Shown in pieces: positions 24,455 to 36,273 of a DNA stretch of 64,000 nucleotides. The stretch covers positions 46,162,911 to 46,226,910 of the forward strand of contig CP136066.1 of assembly GCA_032622095.1 (NCBI GenBank), in the 5' to 3' direction. Position numbers and translations under genes: made by a program. The first letter of the stretch is position 1. Each line of letters starts with the position of its first letter. Origin of the DNA: Siphonodentalium dalli (taxonomy: Eukaryota > Mollusca > Scaphopoda > Gadilida > Siphonodentaliidae). Under the pieces are notes generated by a model. That model searched no databases and had not been told where the DNA came from. It was given only the letters and a program-made list of their open reading frames with translations.

Positions 24455-25030
24455 CCTGAATATTAAAGGGAGACAATGCACTCAATGAACAATGGTGAGC
24501 TTCGTCCTGCATTATGTTTCTAACGGGGTGTATTAATTCATATTACGTTAAAGTGAGACAATGCACTCAGTTTGTGAATGTTAGAGGGATGAGAGGCACT
24601 CACGTAGGTGAATATTAAAGGGAGGTGATGCAATCTCGGTGTGTGTTCGTAATAGGTGTATAGTGTACGTTCGTAATATGTGTATTACGTTATTTACTGT
24701 CAGATTGTGTTTATCACGTGATGACCTCGATGAACGATGGGATAGCTTCAGCCCTGAATAATAAAGTGAGACAATGCGCTCGCGATGTTAAAGACTGCAC
24801 TCTCAGTGTGTGAATATTAAAGGGACACGAGGTACTCAGTGTGAATATTAAGGTGATGCAATCTCGGCACGTGCATGTTAAAGTGACACGAGGCAATCTC
24901 GGTGTGTGAATATTAAAGGGAGACAAAGCGCTCACATGCATGTTAATGGGAGGTGATGCAATCTCGGTGTGTGAATATTAAAGGGACACAATGCACTCTA
25001 AAGGGACGCACGGCACCCGCAGTGGGTATA
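24455..25030 (+). repeat. GAATATTAAAGGGAGACAATGCACTC-type repeat cluster
   Basis: Short related phrases (AATATTAAAGGGA, GACAATGCACTC, GATGCAATCTCGGTGTGTG) recur many times with variable spacing. The portion 24,539-24,828 is repeated in inverted orientation at 33,716-34,013. Confidence 0.8.
24539..24828 (+). repeat. ~290-bp inverted repeat, left arm
   Basis: Reads collinearly with the reverse complement of 33,716-34,013, from CATATTACGTTAAAGTGAG to CTCAGTGTGTGAATATTAAA, with few differences. The arms bound a 9.5 kb interval holding the inverted gene pair and the Gypsy element. I cannot tell from the sequence alone whether they are ends of one element or two members of a dispersed repeat. Confidence 0.88.
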
Positions 25031-25039
25031 AGTTAAAAG

Positions 25040-25330
25040 GACACAAAACAAAATTCGAACTAAAATTTCAAAAATAAAGAAAAAAATATAAAACTTTCAA
25101 AACTTAATTTTTTTTTCAAAAATTTTAAGAAAAAGTTCAAAAACTTTCAAAGTTTCAAAAATTTAAAAAAAAAATCAAATTTTCCAAAATAAAAACAAAA
25201 AACTCCAGAATAATAAAACAAATTGTCATCTTCAAATTTTTGAAGCGTTATAAAATCAATTATTTTTAAATCTTCAAATTTTTCACGAATTAAGATAAAA
25301 TTTACCAATTTTGAAACTTCAAACTTTCGG
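25040..25330. repeat. A/T homopolymer-rich tract
   Basis: Runs of A, AAAATTT and TTCAAA dominate. A 72-codon minus-strand frame (25,147-25,365) starting with TTG crosses it, just downstream of the left gene copy. Its Phe/Lys-rich product looks compositional. Confidence 0.7.
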
Positions 25331-25420
25331 GCTCTTATCTCATACATATCATCTCCCAGCCCCAATATGAATATATAACAAAGACGAGAATAACATTTTG
25401 ATAAAGTTTATTGAAATTTA

Positions 25421-25640
25421 ATCATTGTCTGAATCTTCAATCGTTAGATTTATTTCTAAGAGTTTCTTGAATTTCCTCATCGCTTCATCCGCAGCCCATT
25501 CATTATTTTATCCGAGTTTGGTCAGCTTGACCATTTTCTTCATGATAGTGCTATGGATGGGGGATGTTTTCAATCGATGCTGGTATTCTATCAATCGTCT
25601 GTATCTTTTGAGAAAGAGATCAAACTCGATGCACATTTGC
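25421..25640 (-). pseudogene. unidentified gene, C-terminal part (left inverted copy)
   Basis: The minus strand encodes FDLFLKRYRRLIEYQHRLK near 25,640, then MKKMVKLTKLG, a TAA, and an in-frame C-terminus ending IEDSDND at a stop at ~25,421. An AATAAA lies within ten bases after the stop (ATTTCAATAAAC), a possible polyadenylation signal. It matches the plus-strand copy at 27,003-27,226 at about 95%. Upstream of the shared block this copy runs into the 30-bp minisatellite instead of the acidic region seen in the right copy. Family unknown. Confidence 0.6.
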
Positions 25641-26380
25641 TCTTTCCCCTTCTCATCTATTGCTCATTGCTCTTTTCCCTTCTCCCCTTTTGCGCAGTTG
25701 CTCTTTTTCCCTCTCCCTCTTGCTCATTTGCTCGTTTCCCCTCCACTCTTGCACAGTTGCTCTCTTCCCCTCTCGCCTTTTGCTCCGCTCTTTTCCCTCT
25801 GCTCTCTTGCTCAGTTGCTCTTTTCCCTCTCCCCTTGCTCACTTGCTCTTTTTCTCTTATTCTCTATTGCTCATTTGCTCTTTCCCCTACCCCTATTCTC
25901 AGTTGCTCTTTTGCCTCTCCCCTTTTGCTCAATTGCTCTTTTCCCTCCCCGTTTTGCTCAGTTGCTCTTTTCCCTCTCCCATATTGCTCTTTGTCCCTCT
26001 TTATTGCTCATTTGCTCTTATTCCCCTGCCCCTACTTCTCAGTTGCTCTTTTCCCTCTCCTCTCTTGCTCAGTTGATCTTTTCTCTCTCACCTCTTGCTC
26101 AGTTGCTCTTTTCCCTCACCCTCTTTCTCAGTTGCTCTTTTCTCCTCTTCTCTATTGCTCATTCGCTCTTCCCCCTGCCCTATTATCAGTTGCTCTTTTG
26201 CCTCTCCCCTCTTGCTCAGTTACTCTTTTCGCTCTCCCCTCTTGCTCAGTTGCTCTTTCCCCCCTCTCTTGCTCAGTTGCTCTTTCCCCATCTCCCTTTT
26301 TTCTCATTTGCTCTTTCCATCTCCCCTCTTGTTCGTTTGCTCTTTTTCTCCTCTTCTCTATTGCTGATTTGCTCTTTACT
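25640..26380 (-). repeat. 30-bp minisatellite (~24 units), charged 10-residue repeat on minus strand
   Basis: The unit reads like CAGTTGCTCTTTTCCCTCTC followed by about ten more bases. A 30-bp period preserves frame, so the plus strand shows two overlapping ~344-codon Cys/Leu/Ser frames and the minus strand shows EQEGRGKRAT-type repeats (for example 26,152-26,493). The minus-strand reading joins the orientation of the left gene copy, so it could be an expanded charged linker. Stops and frame changes between units argue against an intact protein. Confidence 0.88.
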
Positions 26381-26454
26381 CGTTTTGTTTTTTTGTTTTT
26401 TTTTCGACGCACAAACCCCCTTACAACAAAAAAAAATCCCGCCGAAAAAGGGGA

Positions 26455-27226
26455 GATGAGGAGGCCGCGTACGCCTTTTTTACCTAAGAACAATAACTCT
26501 AAAAGAAAAATAGAGGTACGAACACGGCGAGTTTATAATACCGCACCATGTTCTCTCTTCTTTTCGCTCATACAAGAACGATAGTTCTTCCCGTAATTCG
26601 AGATAATGCACCGGTGCCATTTATGCGGAAAGATCTTATCGACGAACTACAAAGACATAAGAATAGTAAACACGGAGTTATGTCAAGAATGAAGAACGAT
26701 ATATTCGGGCGATACGACGATACTGCGTATGACCGAGAAACGGATATTGTTTGGGACGAAGATGAACGGAAAACGATATCAGATTCGGAGGATTCGGAGG
26801 ATGATACTGTCGCCGGTAGTAGAGCGCCAATCGGCCGTAAGAAAGCTGCACAATGCGCCAGCGAGATGGACACATTCAAAAGTATGTTGAAACGCGTCAA
26901 CGATGATGCGGAAGTGATGGCAGTGTGGTCTGATTAGGTTGATCGACATATGGAAGAAGAGTGCATGTCGGAAGAAGGGGCTGAGGAAAAAGCTCAACGA
27001 GAATGCATCGACACAGAGTTTGATCTCTTTCTCAAAAGTTACAGACGATTGATAGAATACCAGCATCGATTGAAAACATCCCCCATACATAGCACTATCA
27101 TGAAGAAAATGGTCAACTGACCAAACTCGGATATAATAAAGAATGGGCTGCGGATGAAGCGATGAGGAAATTCATGAAACTCTTAGAAATAAATCTAATG
27201 ATTGAAGATTCAGACAATGATTAAAT
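26455..27226 (+). pseudogene. unidentified gene with acidic middle (right inverted copy)
   Basis: The main frame runs 26,548-26,937, with VPFMRKDLIDELQRHKNSKH and an acidic stretch DEDERKTISDSEDSEDD. It meets a TAG at 26,935-26,937, reopens in the same frame (EEECMSEEGAEEKAQ, then FDLFLKSYRRLIEYQHRLK), and is shifted by one missing base near 27,115. The C-terminus ending IEDSDND and a stop follow at ~27,226. A second frame (26,455-26,584, starting MRRPRTPFLPKNNNSKRK) may be the true basic N-terminus. The product would be ~220-250 residues: basic, acidic, then helical. It is not recognised. It is compact and intronless, as in viral or transposon genes, but that is inference. Confidence 0.55.
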
Positions 27227-27300
27227 GGTGGTGGTTTTACCATTAAAAGTGGACTCTGTATAAAGAACTCCGCGCTGCAACCTAAGCTTAGAAAAATGTC

Positions 27301-30300
27301 TTAAAAATGCTGAATGAAGCTTAGAAGGGGAAGGGACTTTCTCTTTGGGCAACTATTTCTTCTCACGACTGATAACCATACGGACAATACATCATCTCTT
27401 TCCTGCAATCTTCTCCAATCCTTATAATTCATTTCATCAAGATCATGACCTACATCATCTTGAACAGAATTTAAAACATCAGTGCTGCAACATAAACTTT
27501 CAACAAAAGGTTGCTGAACCTGTAATGAATTACAAATAACTTGAACTGAATCATTTGTAATCATATCTGAAGAAGGTGTATCCAACCTAGATAAGTCATC
27601 TGCATCGGTATTAGATTTACCGGGTCTGTAAACAATATCAAATTTAAAAGAACCTAGAGCGGATAACCATCTCTGTCCAGTAGCATCTAATTTGGCTGAA
27701 GTTAAAACATATGTTATCAGGATTGTTATCAGTATACACTACAAAATAATTACCATATAGATAGTCATAAAACTTTTCTGTAACTGCCCACTTTAAAGCT
27801 AAAAATTCTAACTTAAGTGCCGGATAATTCTTTTCTGCTGCTGTGGTTCCTCGGCTGCCATACGCAATAACTCTCTTCACGCCATCGAACTCTTGGTAAA
27901 GGACACAACCTAAACCATGGCGGGACGCATCAGTATGGACTTCAAAGGGCCTGCTGTAATCGGGGTAGCCTAAAATGGGTGGATTAGAAAGACGATCTTT
28001 CAAAGTATCAAATGCAGACTGCTGCTCATGCTCCCATTTCCACTGCCACGTAAAAGAGGATTTAACCTTGTTCTTTGGCTTCTTTGTATTTGTAGGGGGA
28101 AGTAAATCTGTCAAGGGCTTAGCAATCCTGGAAAAATTAGGACAATATTTTCTGTAGTAACCTGCAAAGCCAAGAAATGATCGCAACTGATCAAAGTTCT
28201 TGGGAACTGGCCAGTTGACAATTTTGTCAACTTTTGCAGGATCTGTCTCGATACCTTTCTCTGAAACTACATGGCCTACATATGAGACACGGCGCATGAA
28301 AAATGTACACTTTGCTGGGGCCAGTTTCAAACCACATTCTCTGAGCCTGTCAAAAACAAGTCTAAGTCGCTCCAACTTCTCCGGAACAGATTTTGACCAT
28401 ACAATGAAATCATCAACATAAATATTACATATATTCCTGTTCAGACCATCGAGGCAGTCTTCCATGATTCTCTGAAAGCTAGAAGGACTATTGTTCAAAC
28501 CAAATGCAAGTCTATTATATTCATAGAAACCTAGACCTCCAACAGTAAAAGCTGTTCTCTCTTTGTGCTCCTCTGCAATTTCCAATTGATGAAAACCAGA
28601 TTTGAGATCGAGAACTGAGTAGTACTTTGCACCTGCTAAGTAATCAAAAAGATCTTCAGGCCTTGGGAGTGCATAATTATCTGGAATAGTGCGCTTATTT
28701 AAAATTCTGAAGTCTGTACATATGCGAAGGTCACTTGAACCCTTCTTCCTAACTAAAACAACATTAGAAGAACATGGACTGTGAGATCGGCGTATAATGC
28801 CGGCAGCTAACAACTGGTGAAGATGATTTCTCACTTCATCAATCATGCTTGGAGGTAAACGTCTCGGACGATCCTTGAAAGGCGTAGAATCATACATGTC
28901 GATCCTATGCTTAACTGCACTGTAAAAACCTAAGTCAAGATCATGCTGTGAAAAAACATCTGAAAACTCTTTGATGAGATTCAATGCAACAGATATATCC
29001 TTTACATCATCAAGAGAATAAACATCAATCGTAATTGTATCAATAAATGAAGAGGTAGTCTCTGAACCTGGGGAGGTTTCAATATCTTGCTCAACAGAGT
29101 TAGGTGCTATACTAATAGTCCTAGAAGAAATATTTGACAAGTGAACATCAACAGTATCAGTGCTCTTGAAATCATATTTCACAATATATGGACCTATCTC
29201 TAAAAAGTTGAACCACTCATCATCTGGAAGTGGCTGCAAAATAGCACATGTGGGTTGGTAAGGAATCTTATGATAAAAAAAACCAGTAACAACTTTCTTA
29301 GTATTAGGATGGAGAATAACATGAGTATTCTCAGCAGACTTTACATGACCTAGAACAAAGTTGTGTTTAGCAAGTTCTTTCTCCCTAGAAATCATGCATC
29401 TGAATGCCATGAACCAAGATGATGACAAGTTTGCATTCTGTAAAAACCTGTTACCATGTGCATCTTTGCACAACTGCATGAGTTCTGAAAGAATATTAGT
29501 TCCTAGCAAAACTGGCACTGACATGTTATAAGAACTGTTTGACACTACAAGAAAAATGAACTCTTTGCCTGAATCTTGTCCTAAAGAAGGAACTGTAATA
29601 GGACACTGAATGTATCCAAGATAAGGGAGTTTGTTGCCATCAGCACACTCTATATTACGTATAACGGACAAGGGCTGCAAAGGAATATGTTTCAAGAAAG
29701 TGCTGTAAAATTGCTCGCAAATTGTGGAGCAAGTCGAACCTGTATCAACAAGAGCCTTAGTATTGTAACCTGAAACAATAATATCTGACTCCGTAGCATT
29801 TCCATTTATACAATGTTCCTTACTGGAATCATTAATAAATTGAGATTTGTTAATAAATCTCCGGGATCTATCCTGTGGACGAAAAACTTTATCTCTATCA
29901 TAGTAGCGATAGTATCCACCTTTCCTACAACCAAACGCTTTATGCGTCAAATCACCACATTTCCAACAGCCGGTGTATCTACCAGATACATACTCTCCTT
30001 GTAACCTATCATTGGTGTGATTATTATAATCATTTCTCTCATCTGAAACATTATGTCACTCCTTCTGAAAATAATGAGCATTATCGCTTCTCTCAGTATA
30101 CTGCCTTCTGCGATTCCTATTCTGATATCTCTGCGCACGCCGTCTGGAGTAAGAGTTATAACCACTGTTATAATTATCATTTCTCTAATAATCATCATTG
30201 CTATTTTCACTATTTCTCTTCAACTCCTCTATCCGAACTGTCAATTCCAATATCTCGGCCTGTATCTTCAACATAACTTCCTCTGAAATCTGTGACGCCA

Positions 30301-30301
30301 T
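27301..30301 (-). pseudogene. Ty3/Gypsy LTR retrotransposon gag-pol (integrase lost)
   Basis: One minus-strand frame starts at an ATG (30,299-30,301). It opens with a coiled-coil-like N-terminus (MASQISEEVMLKIQAE), then two in-frame stops (TAG at 30,185-30,187, TGA at 30,056-30,058) and a CCHC knuckle CWKCGDLTHKAFGC (29,927-29,968). Next come an aspartic protease VDTGST (~29,735-29,749), an RT with YVDD (28,409-28,420) and RNase H (HTDASRHGLG, ~27,910-27,940). A one-base shift near 27,715 moves the rest into another frame (YRPGKSNTDADDLSRLD and 27,301-27,585). The frame ends before any integrase. Only ~110 residues precede the knuckle and no capsid domain is evident. On its 3' side it abuts the unidentified gene copy. 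A dead, truncated copy. Confidence 0.92.
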
Positions 30302-31590
30302 CTTTCACTAACTCGCAAATAGCTACGGAAAATTTGAAAGTATTTCAACGACGATCGACCTACAAATTCTAAGAAATATCTCTGCAAAAAAAAACAAGTG
30401 TCGCTTTAACTAACTGGAATAAAAAATGATTCAAGTCGAAACCTACAAGAGAATTCGGGAAAAAAAATCACTAAGTGTAAAGGTCAAAGTAAATAAACTT
30501 GTTGAACGCTGAAAACGTCAAGTGAAAATACACTAAACTCAATATCTGAAAAACCGACGCGCTGAAATTTATACAGAAAAACCTAAGTATTTTCTGCAAA
30601 CCAACTCAGAAATCACTGAAAAACAAAATTCACTTTGTAATTAAACCTGCGGGAAAAAAAAAGATTCTGCGGAAAAATTAATTCAAGAAAAATTCTCAAG
30701 TCCAACTACGTAAGAAAATTTCTGAAAAAAAATATTTATCAAGTTCACCGTAACTCAGAACACTGTAAGTCACCTACAATTTGACTACCAAACGAATACC
30801 TACAAGTCGCATACAAATTCAAAATTAATCTGCGATTAAATATTCAAATCACCTATTTCCGCTCGCTATCTGATGTCAACTGAAATAATTTCAAAGTCAG
30901 ATCCAACCTGATCTATCACAAACTACAACTCAACAATGGAAAAATAAATTAATTTTCCAAGACATCACCATTAAGTCACCTAATTTCAAGTTAATTGTGC
31001 CGTCCGGCGACAAAACTGAAATATAATCAATCACGTGATGACACAACAACACATATGAACATTAAAGTTCACCGTCAACTGAAAGTTGATTCGAAAAATT
31101 ATTTTCCGAACTTGCTCTGAAAAATCACCTATTTTCGAGCTATATACTCCACCGTCAACTACGAAATTCTCAAATCACAATTCACCGTCACTGAAAATCA
31201 ATAAAGATTTTTACAATCACCTATTGTCGCACTATAAATTCACCGTCGTCTGAAAATTTGAACACAAATTTCACTTCCGCTTGCATGCTAAGTGTGGACT
31301 GGCTGAAAATTTATAAGTTTTCTTGCCGACAACTGCTACTAATTAGTTTGGTTAAGTTAACTTCCACCTAATTAGTGTCGCGACGAATTAACTCATGCAC
31401 CTATCTGATGAAATGAGATGAAAGCAAGCGCGATGCGTACTTGCCTCACACAAAACAAATTTAGTGGGAAAGATGGTGTGGGCTGGGCGGGGAAGGGGTC
31501 TGGGTTGACTCACCGTTAACCTGAGACTCCGACAACTGCAGACTCCGACACCAACTTACCATGTCACGACTATCAACAAACCAAGATGAC
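30302..31590 (-). mobile_element. Gypsy 5' leader, with candidate LTR end and primer-binding site
   Basis: The ~1.25 kb upstream of gag (minus-strand sense) is AT-rich with recurrent TCACCGTC/ACTGAAAATC words and no open frame. On the minus strand at ~31,540-31,565 the sequence CATGGTAAGTTGGTGTCGG contains TGG-initiated stretches after a CA, the usual arrangement at an LTR/PBS junction. No second LTR survives to compare, so the LTR itself (which would extend to higher coordinates) cannot be delimited. Confidence 0.4.
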
Positions 31591-33715
31591 AACACCTGCT
31601 TGTACTACCAAAACTAGTTGGGACAATTTGTCCAACACCGGGTCTGAAAACTACTAACTTATTAATGCAAAGTCTGAATTGCATTGCATAATGTTGGAGA
31701 CAAAAAGTATTTATTACACCATCACAAAAAAGTGATGACCGAATGTCAAGAAATTTGAAATATTCTCGACCAATTTCGGTTTCAGAAAATCTCCGATAAT
31801 TTGCAATGAAATTCACCTTGCAATTAACAAGCTGACATTTGGCCTACATGTATGCATTCAGTACTGAGCCATTTAATACAACAAATGTAACTTTTTTGAC
31901 AATATGTTAGTCAAAGAAAAACTTTGACAGCATACAATATATAATGTGTGGCTGGACGGATATATTATATACCTAGCTACTCCTATAGTTACCTAAATAA
32001 AAGCTAATTATAAGCTCTTAAATGCTACTTGATCAGAAGATTTGAAAACAGACTATACACGTGTTTATTTGTTTACTTTGTTCTGATCAATAGAAAATGT
32101 GACCCGGCGACGAAACGAAAACGAAACCACGGACTACCAAATTCCGGAAAACACAACTTTACCGGGTTTTAATTTACCAAAATCCGGACCACGATATTGG
32201 CAGATAACAAACCGAATTTAAAGTTTGGACTTTGCCCAAACGCCAAAAAAACAGCGCTGACAATACAAAAGTTTAGACATAATTATAATATTAAAGGAAT
32301 ACAGTCACACCAAAACAATGTGTTTACAAATTTCACTGAATAACACGAACATTTTACAAAATTTATCAAATTTTCAACAGAATGTTTTTATGCCTTTTTA
32401 AGCATAAAACTGTTCAAATCGTATTGTCTCTTCAAATCCAACGCTGAATATCTCCAGAAATCCTGACTGTCATTTTTCAGACCAAAAACACGAAATTTCA
32501 CCAAGTTCCATTTTTCACACCAAATTCAAAGTTCCACACTATAATCAGAGCTATAGCTATACGAATGGGCGTCATTGTGGTAGAGCACAGGGGTTGGTCT
32601 TAAATGAACCATGTCGCTATCACAAACATTTATGGGCTCTGAGTCTTAACATCTGGCAGGGTCTATAGAAAGCTGAGCCTACCTTTAAAAGTCTTCATCA
32701 TGCATTTATTTGATACTCATCATCATGCAATACTAAACGGAACACAATCCAACATCACAGGACACATGGATGACATCACATACAGCTATACAGACAGCAA
32801 GACATCCAACAACATCAAACATCAGACATCACACATCAGACATCAATCCAGAGATGTCCAACGAGAAAAAGGACCCTGGTGAACAAATACATAGATTGTA
32901 GTTGCTACCAAAATATATATCCAGAATGGATATAAATAAATATGTGAAATGTGATTGTGTCAAAAACCAACTTCCCTATTGTCGATATAAACAACTATTT
33001 GACACAATCCTAACTGTGACGAACAGTTAGAAATAAAACATACATGCTGGTATAAAAAAGGGAGATTATGAACGCAGTGTGCGATTTCCAATCCCTAAAC
33101 TATTGGGTAAATATATATTGCAAATGTGATGTAATTCTAAACTTCCAAAACGAAGACAATAGTATTAAAATACAAGATATTATAACGGGTAAAAACATAA
33201 CAAATATCACATACCATATCGTAGGAACATAGGTCAAGATGTCATAACGTAGTATTCATCTTATTCTTTATAACTTTATCATTCTTCAACCATTTGAAGA
33301 CTTTCAAGTGCGACGACAATAAATGTCAAACGAGACGAACGATGTGTACTCTTCGAGGACCAAATACGAACTGACAAAAGGCGGCAAATAAGCTTACCTG
33401 TGACTGGCTAAGACACCTTAGTGGCCGACAGTTAGATCTAATATTGGGCTCAAACATAGACAGAGAATAGACTTAAGTGGGTGAAAATTTGGGCGTAGAT
33501 AGAAATACGAAATAGCAAAATAGAGATCAGGAACCGAAACTAGGAACGGGAAATTAAAGAACGGAATAGCGCGACATGGAACGAAATGGACCAAGTACGC
33601 GGAATGAAATGATAATGCAGCTATAAAATGTATATTAGTGAGTTAGGTACAATAACTTAGTTAGTATACATGTGTAGCATCTATTAAAGGCATATACTGT
33701 TTTGGTATATAAAAT
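31591..33715. other. AT-rich DNA, possibly Gypsy LTR plus flank
   Basis: No gene is recognisable. A CATCA/ACATC-rich simple stretch lies at ~32,690-32,860, and a purine-rich degenerate stretch (GGAACGAAA-type) at ~33,500-33,610. Part may be the 5' LTR of the Gypsy element. Confidence 0.4.
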
Positions 33716-34013
33716 AGCACTGTCACACTTTAATATTCACATACTGAGAGTGCCGTCTTTAACATCGCGAGCGCATTGTCTCACTTTAATATTCAGGACT
33801 GAAGCTATCCCATCGTTCATCGAGGTCATCACGTGATATACACAATCTGACAGTAGATAACGTAATACACATATTACGAACGTACACTATACACCTATTA
33901 CGAACGTACGCTGAGATTGCATCCCTCCCTTTAATATTCACCTACGTGAGTGCCTCTCATGCCTCTAACATTAACAAACTGAGTGCATTGTCTCACTTTA
34001 ACGTAATATGACG
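33716..34013 (-). repeat. ~290-bp inverted repeat, right arm
   Basis: Reverse-complement partner of 24,539-24,828. Shared words include ATCACGTGATGACCTCGATG (as its complement here) and CACTATACACCTATTACGAA. Confidence 0.88.
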
Positions 34014-34203
34014 AAAATACGCTTAAAAACAAATAGGCAAATTATGGAACTATATGTTTCGTCGCAAGGCAGAGCGCCCAAATTACGTTTGTGAAGCGTC
34101 TCTGCCAACGCTGTGCATGCATTTTACATGCATTTTCAGCTTCATTTAAACAAATTTATTTGATAAAAGGCAAAAAGCTCTAGTTTTTTCATGTGATATA
34201 TAC

Positions 34204-34294
34204 AAGATCTTCAACTCGTTATGTTGGGATATAAGATTTTATGAAACTCGTTTCATAAAATCTTATATCCCAACATAACTCGTTGGAGATCTTC
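34204..34294. repeat. long palindrome (~29-bp core arms, weaker outer arms)
   Basis: Core arms TTATGTTGGGATATAAGATT... and its exact reverse complement meet around a TCG spacer within 34,219-34,278. The outer AGATCTTC/GAGATCTT words extend it. Similar in style to the palindromes at 8,556 and 16,418. Confidence 0.9.
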
Positions 34295-34749
34295 TATTAT
34301 ATTATGTTGTGTGATAACTTGTCAGTTTCGCGCGCCCACACAAGTCCACATTAGGTATTTAGTATAATGTATGTTATACATATCCGATGTCAAATGGGTG
34401 GGATTCGCGTCGATGATAATCAGGTCCACTGCAGCAAGTCTTTTGTAGATTTTCATGTCTATAGCATGATTTTGCGACTTGTGCGATTTAGAAAGGGGAT
34501 AAACATGCTATGTATTTATTTGGGACGTTTATCGGTGGGCTTTCTGATGGAAAGGATCCGTATACCGGCTCTACGCGGTACGGATAACACTGCATTTTCT
34601 ATCACAAAACTCCATCGATAAACATCCAAAATTACACCAGACAACATGTTTATCCTCTGCATGGTTGATGTATTTCCATATCAGGAATAGACTAACAAGA
34701 ATGCTCTTTATTATTCTTTTCTCTGAGAAAAACGGCACCCAACTTATCT

Positions 34750-34990
34750 AATGACCTGACCAACATCTCTACGTCGATGTCCAGGCTATTAGCGCGGACC
34801 CCTATTGAATATAACGGCTCCCGGAGATTAATGATATCATGTCTGACTTTGCTCAACTATTGCAAACTAATGAGAAGATTTTAATGAGCACTTACGCCGC
34901 CAAATATCGAGTGTTGTGACGTTTCGATGCTGAACATTTGGGAAATGTCCTCGGGTGTTCAAAGCGTATATTCCCCAGTTGTTCGATGCC
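34750..34990 (+). repeat. diverged direct repeat, left copy
   Basis: Collinear with 38,170-38,445: CTACGTCGATGTCCAGGCTATTAG.., GACCCCTATTG, AACTAATGA..A.ATTTTAATGAG, TTCGATGCTGAA and GAAATGTCCT recur in order. The two copies flank the 680-bp array. Confidence 0.7.
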
Positions 34991-35329
34991 GATGCACATT
35001 AAATGGCCATGTCTCGTTCATACTTCCATTTATTTGCAAGGAGGTATATAGATGGGTCGTTAATTACACGAATTGCTGATCGAAAACAAATGTATACCCT
35101 GATAAATCTTTTCAAAGTTATATCAATTTGCCAGCTGCTTTTAATCATTGACATATACAATAAATGCTGTTTTTATCAAATCAGGAATAGATCCCACAAT
35201 CACCAGCCGCAAAATTATTATATTGTTATGACGTTGATTGTTATTAATTTGGGATCGCGCTATTTATTCTTCCATTCTACACTGAAGTAAAATCAGCTCG
35301 AACTAATTGGTGACTTGAATAAGTATGTC

Positions 35330-35858
35330 TGTGAGTCCGTTAGTCCAAGTTATCATCGACGTAAACCAGCTAGTGAAATCACAGGTCCCCAGAACAAAAA
35401 TTGACCCCACCCCCAATACTACTAATTTGTTTTTTTTACATAAATGCCTCAGATATAGGTAGACTGATATGTTATTACTCTTCAATTTGATGTATCCCCT
35501 ATACAAATTGGTTAAGAAAAACTCCGGTTATGAGCACAGGTCTGACGCAAAACGGCTGTAAAATTTCACTGGTTCGAGAAGGTGTCCGCTAAACTGGATC
35601 AAATAGTCCGGTTTTAACACCGACTTTCACTTCAAAAACACGCTCAACGGTGAGTAGAACATATATATTGTACACCAATATACAATACATGTAGAAGCAG
35701 AATTGTTTACTGACCCACCCAAACAAACCATGCCACACCACGGCATCGTGTCTCTCGTATTTATTGAAAAAATCAGTTTCATAAACCCGGAGGTAAATTG
35801 CAATTTTCCAAAACCGGCCTTTTTGTAAAATATTGAAGACTAATTTGTCATGGGCCAA
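35330..35858 (-). repeat. 680-bp repeat family, inverted diverged unit
   Basis: The minus-strand frame 35,589-35,858 ends GVKTGLFDPV, matching GVKLALFDPV and GVKIALFDPV in the direct units. Downstream CAATTTTTGTTCTGGGGACC is also shared. Its promoter-equivalent region beyond 35,860 does not match the direct units, so this copy is partial. Confidence 0.75.
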
Positions 35859-36015
35859 ATATATAACTAAGAAGTAGTGTATATACGCTCTAAATATTTA
35901 TGAAGTTGTATTCTTGTCCATAATTATATGTATGTTTTCAAATCGGCATTCGTGTTAATTCAGTCTTTGCATATTTATTTTATTTTTATACCTATATGTT
36001 GTGTTGCATAAAAAC

Positions 36016-36024
36016 TATAAATAG
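36016..36024 (+). promoter_or_regulatory. TATA-like box of tandem unit 1
   Basis: TATAAATAG lies 27 bases before ACACAATGG. The same box recurs at 36,700-36,708 and 37,380-37,388. The match to a metazoan TATA box is good, but function is inference. Confidence 0.45.
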
Positions 36025-36051
36025 TACTCATATATAGCAGACTCGCACACA

Positions 36052-36273
36052 ATGGCTGGTTTTGGAAAATTTCAATTTGCTTCCGGGTTTATGAAACTGA
36101 TGTTTTCAATAAATACGAAATATACGATGCCGAGATGTGGCATGATTGTTTTGTGTGGGCTAGTAAACAATTCCTCTTTTAATGATGTAAAATATATATA
36201 TTCTACTATAACCGCTGATTGTGTTTTTGAAGCGCAAATCGGTGTAAAACTCGCACTCTTTGACCCAGTTTAG
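36052..36273 (+). CDS. unidentified 73-residue protein, tandem unit 1
   Basis: The frame starts at ACACAATGG, a fair initiation context, just downstream of the TATA-like box. It reads MAGFGKFQFASGFMK, a hydrophobic patch (MIVLCGLVN), then DCVFEAQIGVKLALFDPV and a stop. In unit 3 the same start (37,415) gives only 43 residues because a small shift brings a stop. In unit 2 the ATG is changed to ATT. The end block is still open in all units through another frame. I recognise no family. It may be an exon fragment duplicated with its promoter, or a fortuitous frame in a satellite. Confidence 0.35.
   Translation: MAGFGKFQFASGFMKLMFSINTKYTMPRCGMIVLCGLVNNSSFNDVKYIYSTITADCVFEAQIGVKLALFDPV

Noticed and set aside
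25425-26584. Two overlapping plus-strand frames of ~344 codons rich in Leu/Ser/Cys
   Set aside because: They are by-products of the 30-bp minisatellite, whose period keeps any stop-free frame open. There is no domain and no independent support.
31540-31565. Definite primer-binding site and LTR boundary for the Gypsy element
   Set aside because: The TGG-initiated words are suggestive, but with no second LTR and no convincing tRNA match they cannot be confirmed.
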